Numbered from the stretch's first letter, positions 32,498-43,908 are shown. The stretch is DNA of 64,000 bases from Stagonosporopsis chrysanthemi (GCA_022560025.1 JAFISE010000029.1:186001-250000), one strand, 5' to 3'. The notes: a model not told the origin generated them from the sequence alone. A program made the numbers and translations.

Positions 32498-34428
32498 CTA
32501 GTATGGTACATCCTTCGCCACGCTCTTCCAGAAATCACACCTCTTGCCACGCCCACCCTCCCAATCCTTCGCATTCGCTAGGTTGATCTGGTTACTAACA
32601 CCTGGATCGCTATATACATTGTAGAACAGATCTTCGGTAGCCTGCACAAACGTAGCTACACCACCTGTCGCGTTCAAGTTCAACAGCACAGGCTTGCGCT
32701 CATTCCACTCGGGCCAGTCGATGTTGTTGCCATAGCCGCTGGCAGCTGGTACAGTGCTGTTCGCAACGCCGCCCTTGGCGTCTGCGATGGAGATCACGGG
32801 TGTGTTTTTCGTGATGAAGTTGCCCCAGATCGTGCGGAAAGCGCGCTTGAAGCTCGCTCCGGGTGTTGGGGTGCCGGACCAGAGCGCCTGTAGGTCGTAA
32901 CCGTGATAGGAGGGCGGGGCGCTGAATTGGTACTTCCATGCCTTGGGGAAGGCGGAAGCGGCCCAGTAGCTATTACATACGAAGGCGTACTCGGCAAAGA
33001 TGTTGAACACGCGCTGCTGCTGGCCTGTGCCGAAAGTGGATTGATTGACGGCTGTAGGGACGGAAGTGCCAGTTGTTGCGAAGAGAGGGGCGGCTGGGTT
33101 GACATTCTGGGTGTCGCCGGCGTAAGAGTATTGCTTCTCGATGGCAGTCTTCTCGGACCGAGTGAAGTGGGGGAAGGTAGTGTCGATGTAGTTCCTGAAG
33201 TCTTGCAGAGTGCGGGTAGTTGGTGGACTGAGGGGAACGCCTTCGTTCGCCATGTTGCCAGACAATATTCGCGTACCCTGAACTGCCTTCGATGCCAGCT
33301 GCTGGCTGGGCCGTTGCTGGACAAATGATCCATCAGTCACGGGGAGGAAAGCGAAGGTACCGAACGGGCCTGCCTCTGACACCTTGGCGCTGGCGTTCTG
33401 GATTACAACGGTGTCGGCATTGCGAAGGCATTGAAGCTTGTCCTTCGAGCTCGAGCAACCTGCAGCCGCAACGAAGTCATTGTAAGCTTTGGTGGGCTGA
33501 TTATCGTTGTATTTGTACTGAAACGGGATCCAAGGGCTTGCGGTGATCACCTGGTTTGATGTTAGCAGAAAAAATAGATAAAGCTTGTGTCAAGTTGATA
33601 CATACGTTGTGGAAAAGCCTTTGCTTTTGTTTACCGCCATAAGCCAGACTTTGATACAGGACAGCGGCGCCACCAGCACTTTCACCGGCAATTGTGACTC
33701 TGCTTGGGTCGCCACCGAAATTGCTGGCATACTGCTGCACCCATTGCAAGGCGAAGTTCATGTCGAGCAATCCAGCATTGAGCGCACCACCCTTTTTGAC
33801 ATCTTCAGATGAGAGGAAGCCAAAGGCACCTAGGCGGTACTGGATAACGACACTAATGAAGCCGTTGTTGTTCTGCTTCATGAACTCAGTGGGATCAAGG
33901 CCTGTAGCACTGAATAGACCATAGCCTCCACCATCTATGCATAATTAGCCTGAATCGAAGCCGTGCTAACTGTAAGACGTACGGATCCAGAAAAAGACAG
34001 GTAAGTTGTTGGCATTGGCAGGCGCATACACATTCAAGAACAGGCAGTCCTCATTTCCAAGGGCGGATGTAAATCCATATGCAGCAGGCGTCTCAGACGA
34101 AGCACCAGTCTGTGGGCAGAACGGTGGATCACTGGTGGCTGCAATCGTGGAAGTCCTGTTCTTCGCTGGAGTTTGAGGAGCCGCAAACCTCAGTTTGCCT
34201 ACGGGCGGTGCAGCGTAACGAATGCTGCTCACATGTCAGCCGTTAGCTTGGACAATTCCATGCAGACGAACTATACCCTTTGAAAGCATTGATGCTGCTG
34301 GCGGCATCGAAACTTCCCTCGTACACTGCATAGCCGAGATCGACAGAGGGTGCCTGTACAGCACGCCGAATTGGCTCTGCGGCTATGGTTGTCGCGAACA
34401 GCGCGGCTGCGCCTACGGTCAGCCTCAT
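32498..34428 (-). CDS. Carboxylesterase/lipase type B, secreted (paralogue B, complete)
   Basis: Extracellular type B carboxylesterase. Exons 34428-34277, 34224-33983, 33934-33606 and 33550-32498 join to 591 residues. The signal peptide is MRLTVGAAALFATTIAAEP. Motifs: EDCLFLNVYAPANANNLP, HGGGYGLFS (oxyanion hole), VVIQYRLGAFGFLSSEDV, NFALQWVQQYASNFGGDPS, VTIAGESAGGAAVLY (nucleophile serine), FVCNSYWAASAF and YHGYDLQALW, which would hold the catalytic histidine (YHGYDL corresponds to the family's xHxxEL/DL site). Length matches the fungal family. The first intron falls at the same codon as in paralogue A; the intron splitting the His codon of HGGGYG and the later one are specific to this copy. 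It converges on rhodopsin-domain protein B. Confidence 0.92.
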
Positions 34429-36171
34429 CTTCAGCTCTGCCCAGCTCCTGAAATGCTTTCGAGATGCGCAGGTTGCAGCAAACGTGATCTGGGTTCAAGG
34501 GAGACCGTTGGCGAGGTGCAGATGAGGTGACGGGACCCGGTGCTGTGGGAGCGGAATGTACAACTTAATCTAGACGCGATCCCCTATAGAGCGAGATGAT
34601 TGGACGGGCCAATGACTCGTGGTTCCAGTGAGAGGCGAGTGAAGTCTACTTCTGTGTACAAACAACCCTGGAGACGTCGATCTTCTTGTACCTAGGTATG
34701 CAGCGTGCCAACCCATGCGGCGTTTGCCTTAACCTCAAAGACTGGGCCGCCTCCGAAGTCTTCAGTGGAACTTCTTGACCATGCGGGCGAGGCGAGCTCT
34801 ACCGGGTGAGCGTGTGTTGCTTGCAGCCCATTGAGCACGTCCTGTCCTACTGGTACGGGCTGCGGCATGCAGGGCCGCTGGCGCTGATTCGCAGCTGGGG
34901 ACACGGCCCCATCCTCTTCCGTCGCCTTCCCGACCCGCCGCCTTTGAACTCGCAGCTGGACGCTATTGAAACAGGCGGTCTTTGCGCCTCTTTCTGCATG
35001 CTTTGCCAGCGATTTAATCATCATGAATTGAGGTCTTTTCTGTCCTGTACAAGCTGGCGATGCTGGTATCGCTACGAGAGGGTCGTACAACTTCAGGCAT
35101 CGTGAACGTGTCACCTTGCGTCGCTTACGAGCCATTTCTTGCGAGCATTTCAGCGAGCCCCAGAGCTCGTGTTCAATGGGCGCGGGTGGCGATTCATTTC
35201 CGGCCGGCTGTAGTGTAGAGGCGGTCCAGCCTCTTCGGAATAGACTTTGGTCTGTTGCGGAAGGCTGAACCGAGAATTACTTTAGAAGATGGCAACAGCA
35301 TGAAGCTGAAAGCCGCTTACTCGGAAACTGCGCTTCCAATCCATGATATGGATTGAATCGTGCAGACACGGTGCTGGCCTCGCGCAAGCTGCAGCCACAG
35401 CGTAAGGAAACCTCTGGTAATCAGCCGAACGGACCATTGGTCGATAAATTCAGTCCTGCGGTATAGTCGGAACTTGTAAGTGGCGCCAGATGTACATTTC
35501 GCTCGTATCAAGGAGGCTATAAAATGGAGATGTCCTGGTAAGCTGGGGTGCTCGTTCAAGTTGTGGTCATCCGGTGGAGACGCTCTGTCTTAGATGCAAG
35601 TATCGCCCCAACGTCCGGACACCAGACCTTATATGTTACAGTTGACCTGAAATCCAAACGTGATCTGACCTTTCCTTATCTAGGCTCTCCTTGCATGTAA
35701 ATGATGACTTAGTTGATGGGCATGCAACTGTGCTACAGTGGGTAGTACGAACAAGAAAAAGCAATTCAGAATCGTTTGAGTAGAAGCCACTGCGACTGTC
35801 GGGGAAATCGGCTGCGAAATCACAGAGCTAGGACACAAAATATGAGACATACAGCAAGCCTGATGGCAGGGACATCGTCCAGATCTTGCCAATGTCTCGG
35901 GGCGTGCACAGTGGACGTTGATACATCGTACGCTTGCATTAAAGGTAAAGACTTTTAGTCTACGAGTACTCAGTTTTGCAGTCTCGCCTGCATCATACAG
36001 GTTGTATCTTGGATGTCGAGCTTGGCACGATCAGTCGCGTCGAAACATCCCTGGTGTGAACCACTTCCATGATCAACTCTAAAGAAGCCGCCCTACACAT
36101 CTCTGATGGCTCGCTTTCGAATACAGCGCACTCATCATACGATCATCAATGGGGACTCAATGAGGGCCTTT
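34429..36171. other. Intergenic, no gene seen
   Basis: About 1.7 kb containing the 5' flank of carboxylesterase B and the 3' flank of the nuclear-protein gene. Frames of 99-147 codons near 34692-35135 lie on opposite strands of each other and lack family features. Confidence 0.5.
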
Positions 36172-38391
36172 CTATCTCGTGAAATGAGCGATGTTTTTGA
36201 AGACTTCGAACGTGGCATCGGTGTTGCCAGCTTTCTGCCAGGCAGCGTAACGCTTGACAAGGTCCACTTCAGTCTTGAGGTCCTCCTCCAACAAGGGAAC
36301 ATCCTTGATGCCAGAGCTGGTGGTGATGCGAGCAAAGAATTCCACGTCGTTGGCCTGAACTTCCGGCGAGAAAGACACCCGCTTCTTCTGCTTGGTTGAG
36401 GTAGGTGCCACTTGCGATTTCGAAGGCTGTACCGAAGAAATTCTCGTTAGAGTTGATGATGAGGTATCAGCCACCGTTCCTTTGCTAGTGTCCTTCATAC
36501 CCTGGGCAATACCCGCCGATACTTCTGTGACTCGGAAATCGCCATGCGAGGCTCTACTAGTACCACTTGAAGCGACATCAGCGCTGTGATTGTTCGAATT
36601 TCTTTTTCCAGCTCCGTTGATTAGCACGTCGGCAGTAGGATCCCAAGGTGTCGATAGCTCCAGAGCCGAAGCGGCAGACTTTCTGGAGCTGCGACGAGCA
36701 GTCTTGGGGGAAATGCCGACTGTAATCTCGGACTGCGTCGGACTTGGTTCAATAGCCGGATGCTCTTCTGAAGCTGGCCGAGAATCCCCAGTAAGCGTCT
36801 CGGATTTACGGGGCCTGCCGAGCACTCCTCCTCGTGACCCACGAGCACGCTTCAGTCCACCTCTTTCGATGCTCATTTCACTCTTGCGCTTCTTATGTGT
36901 AAATCCTGGAGGTAGTCTGTCCAAGCTGGAGGGCACAGCCTCAGCCTCAGCGGCAAGGATGGCTGACACAGGAAATCGAACATCTGGAGAGGTATAGTCA
37001 GTGATCGTAATCCGTGACAGGAAGAGTGGCATCATGCTATGAGCATGTAGTCATGGTTGATGACACTTACCATTCGCTGTCGTGTCTATTATTTCTATAT
37101 CTTGAGGTGGCTCGCTACCGCCTTGGTAAACACCACTTTCGTCTTCTGACGATATACTTGTGGATTCTGCAATTGTCAGCATCTAGAAAATCACAACAAG
37201 CAAACACGACAAACCAAGGGCGGCTTTAGGTGCATGTACACCTTCGTCACTTGAAAGGTCCTGTTTTCCGCTCTGTCTACCCAAAGCATTCCTGGATCTC
37301 GCTGCGCATTGTCAGCGTATGGTTGATCTCCTGCTTCCCACAGAATTCCGGATTGACATACACTTCCTGACACGTTTTACCTTGGCAGCTTTCTTGCCCG
37401 ACGGAGAAGAGCTCTTACTATTGTTCACAAAACGCCCATGTGGACCACGCACCTTGCCAGCTCCTGCATCACGCAAGACTTCCACTGGTGTCGTAGCGCC
37501 GTTGACAACGTCGTTTTGTGTAGGAGCTCCCTCGTCATCACTCCTTGCCGCAATCGCAATGATGCCATCAGTTTCCGAGTCAGGGAAGAGATCTAGGCCT
37601 TTTGTGGTCAGCGAATGGAATGGATGAAACTGATGGAAACAATAAAAGACGCAAGCAGTGATATGCTTGTCAAGGTCAACGCTTAAAATCCGATAACCAT
37701 TGGCGCACTTGAAGAAAGACAGAGCACTTGAAACAACAAACCTTTTCGACGAGCATTTTTGGGGAGAGCCGGGGAATGGTCGGTCGGCTGTGGCGGCTTC
37801 TGCTTCTGCGTTGAATCTCCGTCAACACTGATTGCGCTAGGAGATGCCTGCGGGTTCTGTGTCTGTAAAACATGGTCTGGGTGTTGTCAGCTACTATTTC
37901 TAGTGGGTTCAGAGTGAAAATTTACCATGCTGACCCCCAAGTTGGTTGTGCACAGGAGAATCGTGAAGTTGACCATTGCTATCGAATTGAGTCGTGCCCA
38001 TAGCAGCATCGCCAAGGATAGCATTCTTCACGACAGTCGACGACAGCTTCTTCCAGTTTCTATCGAAGAATGGCCACTCGTCTTTTGCCTTCCCGGTCAG
38101 CTGTCGCACCCTTCGGTAAGCTTTGTCAAGGTTGGCGTAACCCTTAGCATCGCGAATCGGCCGTGCGATCTCGCTCAAGGGTTCCTGGAGATAGTTTTGC
38201 CTGATCCACGCAGCAAGTGTGATATCGTCGCTCTTTTCGCTGTCTTTGAGAGACATGTGAATATCAATAAGTATTTTCATGTCGATGTAACCTTCAATGT
38301 GTTCTGGATACTTCATGGTAGACAAAGCCCCATCGGCTGTAATATGACCATTCGACAGATCGGATACCATGTTCGTGTGATTGCAGTGCAA
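36172..38391 (-). CDS. Multi-exon nuclear protein, unrecognised; KRVSF and AT-hook-like motifs
   Basis: Six exons join in consistent frame: 38391-37926, 37876-37742, 37592-37362, 37301-37215, 37166-37071 and 36983-36172 (608 residues if it starts at 38391). I do not recognise the family. The first 110 residues look folded and helical (KILIDIHMSLKDSEKSDD, AAWIRQNYLQEPLSEIARP, DEWPFFDRNWKKLSS). The middle is disordered, acidic/serine-rich, with basic nuclear-localisation-like patches (KKAAKVKRVRKSRSR, HKKRKSE) and an AT-hook-like core GVLGRPRKSE. The last 70 residues again look folded, opening with KQKKRVSFSPE, a match to the RVxF docking motif for protein phosphatase 1, and ending WQKAGNTDATFEVFKNIAHF. 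A nuclear, chromatin-linked role is inferred from composition. The 5' end is uncertain: an extra upstream exon (up to about 38675) splicing at 38404 with a CAG acceptor near 38337 is possible. Confidence 0.7.
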
Positions 38392-40043
38392 TACCTGGCT
38401 GCTGCGATCCGGTGTACAAAGTTGATGTGGGGTCGAGGAAAAGCCAGCGACCGTGCAAAGTTAGTCTCCGGTAAGTGTGCACGTGGTGAGCTGGAGGAAA
38501 TGATAACGAGAGATCCGCTGGTAAGCTGAGACACTGGAGCCTTGATAGATTCGATGTAATGGGAGCCGCTCCGTGGGTAGTTGGTCGAGTTTGCAGGCGG
38601 CGGCACGGCGGTACTGCTGAGCAGGGTGCGACGTTCAGGCCTCTCGGAAGGAGGATGCGCTCGCAAACCTGGCAAAAAAGTTTGTCAACGCACTTTCCAG
38701 CGACTGCACAAGACTGAAGTAGCCGTCAGATGCGTGAATGGTGGAAAAGTTATTAGTTGGGGTTGGTGGTTGCGTTATCGGTAAAGGTGAAGCGTCGCCG
38801 TAGTGTTTAAAACCCCCGTCCTACACGCGCATTCACGTGATGTGAGCTATCTGCACCTAGACAACGTCAATACATGACTGTGGGCGCTTCTCAAGCCCTT
38901 CAGCGCTTCTTTGGAGCATCCAGTAGCGTGCATATAACTGCGCCTTGGATTTATCGACAGCTGCATTAGTCTGCCGGTTTTTTTGTTATTGGGAAAAGTG
39001 ATTGCAAGTTCCGAGCTGTCCAGCTGTCAGAATGGCCTTTCCAGTCGGCTGGCACTAACCGTATAGAATCATTGTCACCTGTCCTATCTTGTTACACCTT
39101 CATAGACTATTCACGGTTTAGCACTATCTGAACATCTGCTAATTACCACAAGCAGTTGGAAAGAAGCAGTGCTGACAATCGACCTTCGCCCGTTGCATGA
39201 TACTGGGAAGGAGATAGCGCACCTTCTGAGTCCCGATTGCTTTACATTGCGACTGATGAGTGGATGTACGGTTGGCAAGTAGGACCCCACGTACGATAAA
39301 ACGTCTTCCTACTGACCAGCGGCACAGTACGTGACAAGTCAGGTTTGCTGGTCAATAGCTAAAACCATTACTGGATCACTTCGAAGCATCATACATATTC
39401 CTCGAAGACCAATGTCAGGGTTCAGTACAAGGGTCACACCATTCTGTCTTGCTGAAAGGGGCCATGTTGCACTCATAGATCCTTGGTATGTGGAAGCGTT
39501 GGGCCACCTCTTCCCAGTATAGAAAATGCAGATAGCATGTCCATTGACAGAAGTCTGTCAGGTCACATTTGAAATAGTGATTTATCTGCATTGCAAGATC
39601 TCATACTGCCTACATGGTGATCCATTGACTTCTATCCCTTGGCTCACGGCGGTGGGAAGGAGGCAAAAAAGAGACCCAGAATCCCATTTCAACTTGAGAA
39701 AGACCTGTTCCAGATATACTGGATGCAACCTGCCAATGGACTGTTGCTGATTAGTGGTGAAAGGGAGAAAAGAAGAGGAAGGTGCGACAAGATGACGTAT
39801 CGCCGATCAGCCCGCAATCCCTTAATTGTACCATAGATAGTTCCGGAAGCAGGTGCACGGACGATTTCCAGTTATTCTTGCGATATGGAAGGATCATTAC
39901 TCAGTTCAAGCGCACCGAGCAGACCATCCTAGAGCGTGCACGTGCTTTGGTCCACAGGTTTCTTTTTCGTGAAGTCAAGCAAGGCCGTAACATTCATTTG
40001 CTACGCAATGCGGATCGAAGCATTTGGTTGTTTTGATCAACAA
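38392..40043. other. Intergenic, no gene seen
   Basis: Contains the probable 5' region or first exon of the nuclear-protein gene (up to about 38700). About 1.2 kb of apparently non-coding sequence follows up to the amidase relic. AT-rich patches occur at 38980-39140. No RNA gene seen. Confidence 0.45.
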
Positions 40044-40500
40044 CTATGAGATACTCTTCAAGATATTCTCTATAGTCTTCATGATTTCGAGCAGCTCTTC
40101 ATCCATCAACGGTCTGCCCAGGACCTGAATATGCGCCGGCAATCCTTGAGCAGCCTCAGGATCATCTAACTTAAATTAGCTCTGCTCATCATCCTTAAAT
40201 GCTAGGTTACTCACAAGCCGGTTGATACTCAAGCTCTCCTCTCGCAAAGCTCGCATCTGCATCTTTGTCGGCCTTCCCGTGAGGCAGTATACCTGCAGGA
40301 TAATCAAGCAAGTTGACCAAAGCTGTGTAAATCGGCAATGCATAGGTGTCGTGTTTTGGTGCAGCCGCCTGATAACCCGGCATCAAAATGGCGTCTAATT
40401 GCTCACCCACGAAGAGGCCCTGATACTTACTCAACACAGTGGTGCGCTGCACGTTTATCTCGCACAACGCGTCCAAGCTCGGTTTCCAATCCTTCAGCTC

Positions 40501-40951
40501 TGGCTAGCTAGAGATCTCTAGGCTAGGGATGGGAGCTTCTCTAGAAGCTTTTAAATGCTAGAAAGATGTGCTAGAAGGATTAAGCGTAAAGTACTTCCAC
40601 GCTAGCTTAACGTCTGCGTACATGTCCCTAATTTTGTTATCTAGGAGCACAATAGTATAGTCTGCAGCTTTAAGGTTTGTGGCTGCAGAGTGTAGTGCTT
40701 GTGTAATTAGCAGATGTAACAGTTGTGATAGAGTGCTGCAAATGAACCTAAATTTAAGCTTCTTTCCTTGCCTTAGCTTGCCTTGCAGGTAGTTTGTTGT
40801 TTTGCGCAGAGTTGTTGGTTCGTTCTTCCTTCCTTCTGCCTTGCAGGTCTTAGGTCTAGGTCTGTGTTTATATCCTCCTTCCTAACAAAGGCATCCGCTG
40901 ATGTCAGGCCCTGCAGACCCGACATTGGCGGATGCCTTCGTCGGTAAGTTC
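40501..40951. other. Foreign segment replacing the amidase core
   Basis: About 450 bp with no coding potential, AT-richer than its surroundings and full of TAG/CTAG steps. It lies exactly between the two amidase homology blocks. Near its right edge is an imperfect inverted repeat (40888-40905 against 40921-40938). I see no transposase and no target-site duplication, so it may be a filler or a decayed non-autonomous element. Confidence 0.6.
40888..40938. repeat. Inverted repeat, 18-bp arms, 16 of 18 matching
   Basis: AAGGCATCCGCTGATGTC at 40888-40905 pairs with GACATTGGCGGATGCCTT at 40921-40938, leaving a 15-nt loop. It lies 13 bp from the right edge of the segment that interrupts the amidase relic, so it could be part of an element end or a breakpoint hairpin. 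Confidence 0.75.
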
Positions 40952-41597
40952 AAACGCCGTGACAACCTCCACGGAGCTAAACTCGCCTTTGCTCATCAAA
41001 GCAACAAGCTCGACAGCATCATGATTTTCAGTGATGTCAAGCTCTCTGTGCGTAAGAATACCGCTAGTGCATGGTACTTCGAGAACAGAGATGGGGTTTG
41101 TTTCAGTGTACTGCGAAGCTTGTTCAATGGGGAGAAGCCAATCTTCCGGTATCTTGTTGAATGTCGCAACTCGTTTCGACAGCGCCAATAGTTGCCAGTC
41201 CGCTACATCAATCGAGTCCTCGGAGGTCGACATTCTGAGGTGAAATTCGTTTGTGTGAGAAGGCAACTTCTGGACTTGGAGCTGGGAAGAGGCAATCTGC
41301 AAAGTATGGCAAGATATAGAAGCTTGAGTTCGGGTATTACTTGTTTGTCACTAATGGTGGTCAGATGTGGGGAGCATAGCGGAGAGCCGGTCTTGTTCGG
41401 AACGAGCGCACGAGCACCGACATGAGGGGTATGTCACAGGCATCATGGTACTAAATAGCCGGCTCAACCAAAAAGTTGTATCAGATCTTTCACTCCAATA
41501 TCAATATGTAGCAAGATCTGACAGCATGAAGATGGAAAGGGGGTTGCTGTCTGTCGGTTTTTCTACTCGCATTGAATACACCCTCGAGCACTGCTGT

Positions 41598-42406
41598 CTA
41601 AATATCTTCGCCGGCCACGCTTCTGATCCAGGCTACAGTCTCTTTAGGTTTTGACAGGAATGGTGAATGTCCAGCATCCAGTCTGACCACATCCACGATG
41701 GCACCCTTTTCCTTCGCTGCGTTAGCCATGGCCTCTTGATACTCCGCTGGAATTGCACCATCCTGCTTGCAGATCAAGTAACTACTCGGGATGGTCTTCC
41801 AGCTCGCGCCTGGAAGATGAGCTTCCATGGTCAAAAGGCTGTGAGTCTGGAGCTGCGAGAACCAGTAGGCTTGCTCGTTTTCCGGAAGGTCATTGTAAAA
41901 CACCTTGGGATCAGTAGGCTTCAAGTGGGGACCCTGGAATGTGTCAGCTATGCCAGCTTTCTGGAAATATATCCCAGACTTACATCGATCTCGTAGAATG
42001 TCGGATGCACCCCTCCAAGCTCATCACTAAGACTCTGGCCTTCATCGATCATGAACGCACACATGTATCCGACCTTGACAACTCCACCACTGAGACCCTT
42101 GTCTGCTCTCTCTTTCTTGCTGTAGCCTACAAGTGCGCTGGTAGCTACTGTCCCACCCCAACTGTGACAGATGACTATAACATCGTTACCATCTGCGATG
42201 GCATAGTCGACAAGTGCCTGCGCAGCAGCGATATCTTGAGTCAAATCTGTGGGTGCCGTCCACGATGGTGGAACACCGACGCCCGGAAGCTGACGAGCAT
42301 GCACTACGTAAAAGTTATCTTGGAGCAAAGCAGTGATTCTAGTGAAGTATATGGGTGAGTGCCAGGCACCATGCAGGAATACAACATGAGGTTTTGAATT
42401 GGCCAT
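41598..42406 (-). CDS. Alpha/beta hydrolase (AB hydrolase-1/EstC-like)
   Basis: Cytosolic alpha/beta-hydrolase, probably an esterase or related enzyme. Exons 42406-41984 and 41933-41598 (50 bp intron, phase 0) join to 252 residues. The protein opens with the strand HVVFLHGAWHSPIYF (HGAW oxyanion motif). LPGVGVPPSWTAPTDLTQDI follows, then the nucleophile elbow VIVICHSWGGTVATSAL, where Cys replaces the usual first Gly of GxSxG. Later come IPSSYLICKQDGAIP (acid region) and VRLDAGHSPFLSKP with the catalytic histidine. The family tolerates CHSxGG, so the enzyme should be active. The product ends VAWIRSVAGEDI. The gene lies 364 bp from the amidase relic, same strand. Confidence 0.9.
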
Positions 42407-43104
42407 GTTGAGTTATGGATGTTGAATAGACAGTGAAATTGAAGAGAGTAACTTTCCGTGCTGTTCAAAGAGCTATGCCCGCTTGAAGTGGCGGTCGCGA
42501 TGCTTTTCAATGTAGGAAGAGGGGCTCAGCTTACCCACATCCAGCTTCCGAACGGCCACTTGGCATACCTCTAGGCATAAACTAACTAGGCCAAAAAAGC
42601 CCACAAGCAAGTGATTGGTACTGGCTTCATAGAAGATTCAAGCATGTTTTTTCTAACCTTTTAAGGTCTTAAATTGCGGCTACTGGCCCGTCAATTGGCT
42701 GTGGCTCTACTGTTCTATTCCTTATGAAGCCATCGTTGAATCCTTCAAAAGTGCCAAGTGGCTGCTCGGAAGCTCTAGGATGCGGGTAGCCCAATGCATC
42801 TGTTAGGCCCTGACCGTGTCCTGGACATTTTCCGACAAGGTGATCATAGTGGGTGCGGTCAATCGTCGTGCTTACATGATTTACCATTATCAATCTAGCT
42901 GGTGGATAGCACAGTCAGATGTTGCTCAAAGAAGAAAGTCATACGTGTCATGTGCATCCAGCTTTGTAATTGCAATCAACATTAAATGTGGAACTGGGTA
43001 TATTGTCAAACCAACCATAGCTCTAATCCATTAGGGCTGACCATGTGCAATACGGGACGCGTTTGTGGTCGAAGAAGCCGCTTGATCCATGCTGTTTTGT
43101 GCGT
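42407..43104. other. Intergenic, no gene seen
   Basis: About 700 bp of AT-richer sequence between two minus-strand genes. It holds the promoter of the hydrolase and the 3' flank of SEC22. Confidence 0.5.
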
Positions 43105-43908
43105 TCACAGGAACCTCCACCAGACGAAGATGATCACGATGAATGCCAGACCTCCGATAGGGCCGTACTGTGTCGTGTCAGCTTACTGTACTTTCAGCAG
43201 AACTTCAGCCCAATACTAACCTGCTTCAACAGCAGCTCCCAATTAATTCGCACCGCGGCTTTCTTGTACTTTCTGCTATCCTCCCGTAGCCTACTCGAGA
43301 TGTCGCCCATGCGTTCTAGGCTGTCTCCTCTGTATAGTAGATCTTCGATATTCTTCGTCATGACCTTGGTTACATCCTTAAGCTCATCGTTGAGCTTGTC
43401 CAAATTTTGTGTGGCCCGGGAATCCTGGTATGTCTTCTTTGTGCGTTGAATGAACGTGTCAAACTCGACGAATGCGTACGGTCGGCACGTTGGCGAGAGG
43501 TACTGTTGCGGCTGGTAGATGGTAGTGAACTCTTGCGAGAGATCAGAGAGGTATGTGAAGGCGAGCTTGCGAGGATAGGACCGGTCGCATATACAGAGGA
43601 AGCAGAGGTCGCCGCTGATGAGATAGCTAGTAGGGCGTTTCAGCGCGCAGGACCACATGAGGGGGCCTCGAGGCCATACTGGTAGGTGTAGGAACCGCTC
43701 TCAATACTGGCTTGTGGTTCAGAGTTACGACTCAGTCGACGCTGCACCAGCTTGACTTTGCCCTTGACTTCGTTGAACTCTGCATCTTCCTGACCGTCGT
43801 CCACAGAGGCAGTCAGGATCAGACCTGTGGCTTGTCAACAATCAAACAATGACGTCTGTTGTGTTGAGTCGTACCATCGAGTCGCGAAATGATTGTGTGC
43901 TTGATCAT
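43105..43908 (-). CDS. SEC22: R-SNARE Sec22 (ER-Golgi vesicle fusion)
   Basis: Vesicle SNARE that cycles between ER and Golgi. Exons 43908-43875, 43824-43680, 43626-43221 and 43167-43105 join to 215 residues, the normal Sec22 length. The longin domain starts MIKHTIISRLDGLILTASVD and includes FNEVKGKVKLVQRR, GSYTYHYLISGDLCFLCI, CDRSYPRKLAFTYLSDL and RPYAFVEFDTFIQRTKKTY. The R-SNARE helix runs NLDKLNDELKDVTKVMTKNI to DLLYRGDSLERMGDISSRL, with the zero-layer arginine in LLYRGD. A C-terminal membrane anchor follows (IGGLAFIVIIFVWWRFL). I chose the start at 43908 because MIKHT matches the family. An upstream in-frame ATG at 44121 would add 71 atypical residues. Confidence 0.96.

Larger units (their letters stand above)
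40044..41233 (-). pseudogene. Amidase-family relic with catalytic core deleted
   Basis: Remnant of an amidase-signature enzyme. The N-terminal part (41233 to about 40952) reads like a normal amidase start: DSIDVADWQLLALSKRV, KIPEDWLLPIEQ, LEVPCTSGILTHRELDITEN and LMSKGEFSSVEVVTAF. Homology stops abruptly at VVTAF. It resumes at about 40500 with the C-terminal part: KDWKPSLDALCEINVQRTTV, EQLDAILMPGYQAAAPKHDT, LVNLLDYPAGILP and, after a good GTGAGT intron (40218-40166), DPEAAQGLPAHIQVLGRPLM to the stop at 40044. The several hundred residues that carry the Ser-Ser-Lys catalytic triad are missing, replaced by about 450 bp of unrelated sequence. The remaining parts have few disabling mutations, so the loss looks recent. 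It cannot be an active amidase. Confidence 0.85.

Noticed and set aside
37927..38529. 200-codon plus-strand frame over the nuclear-protein gene
   Set aside because: The minus strand joins six exons in phase; the plus frame shows no domain.
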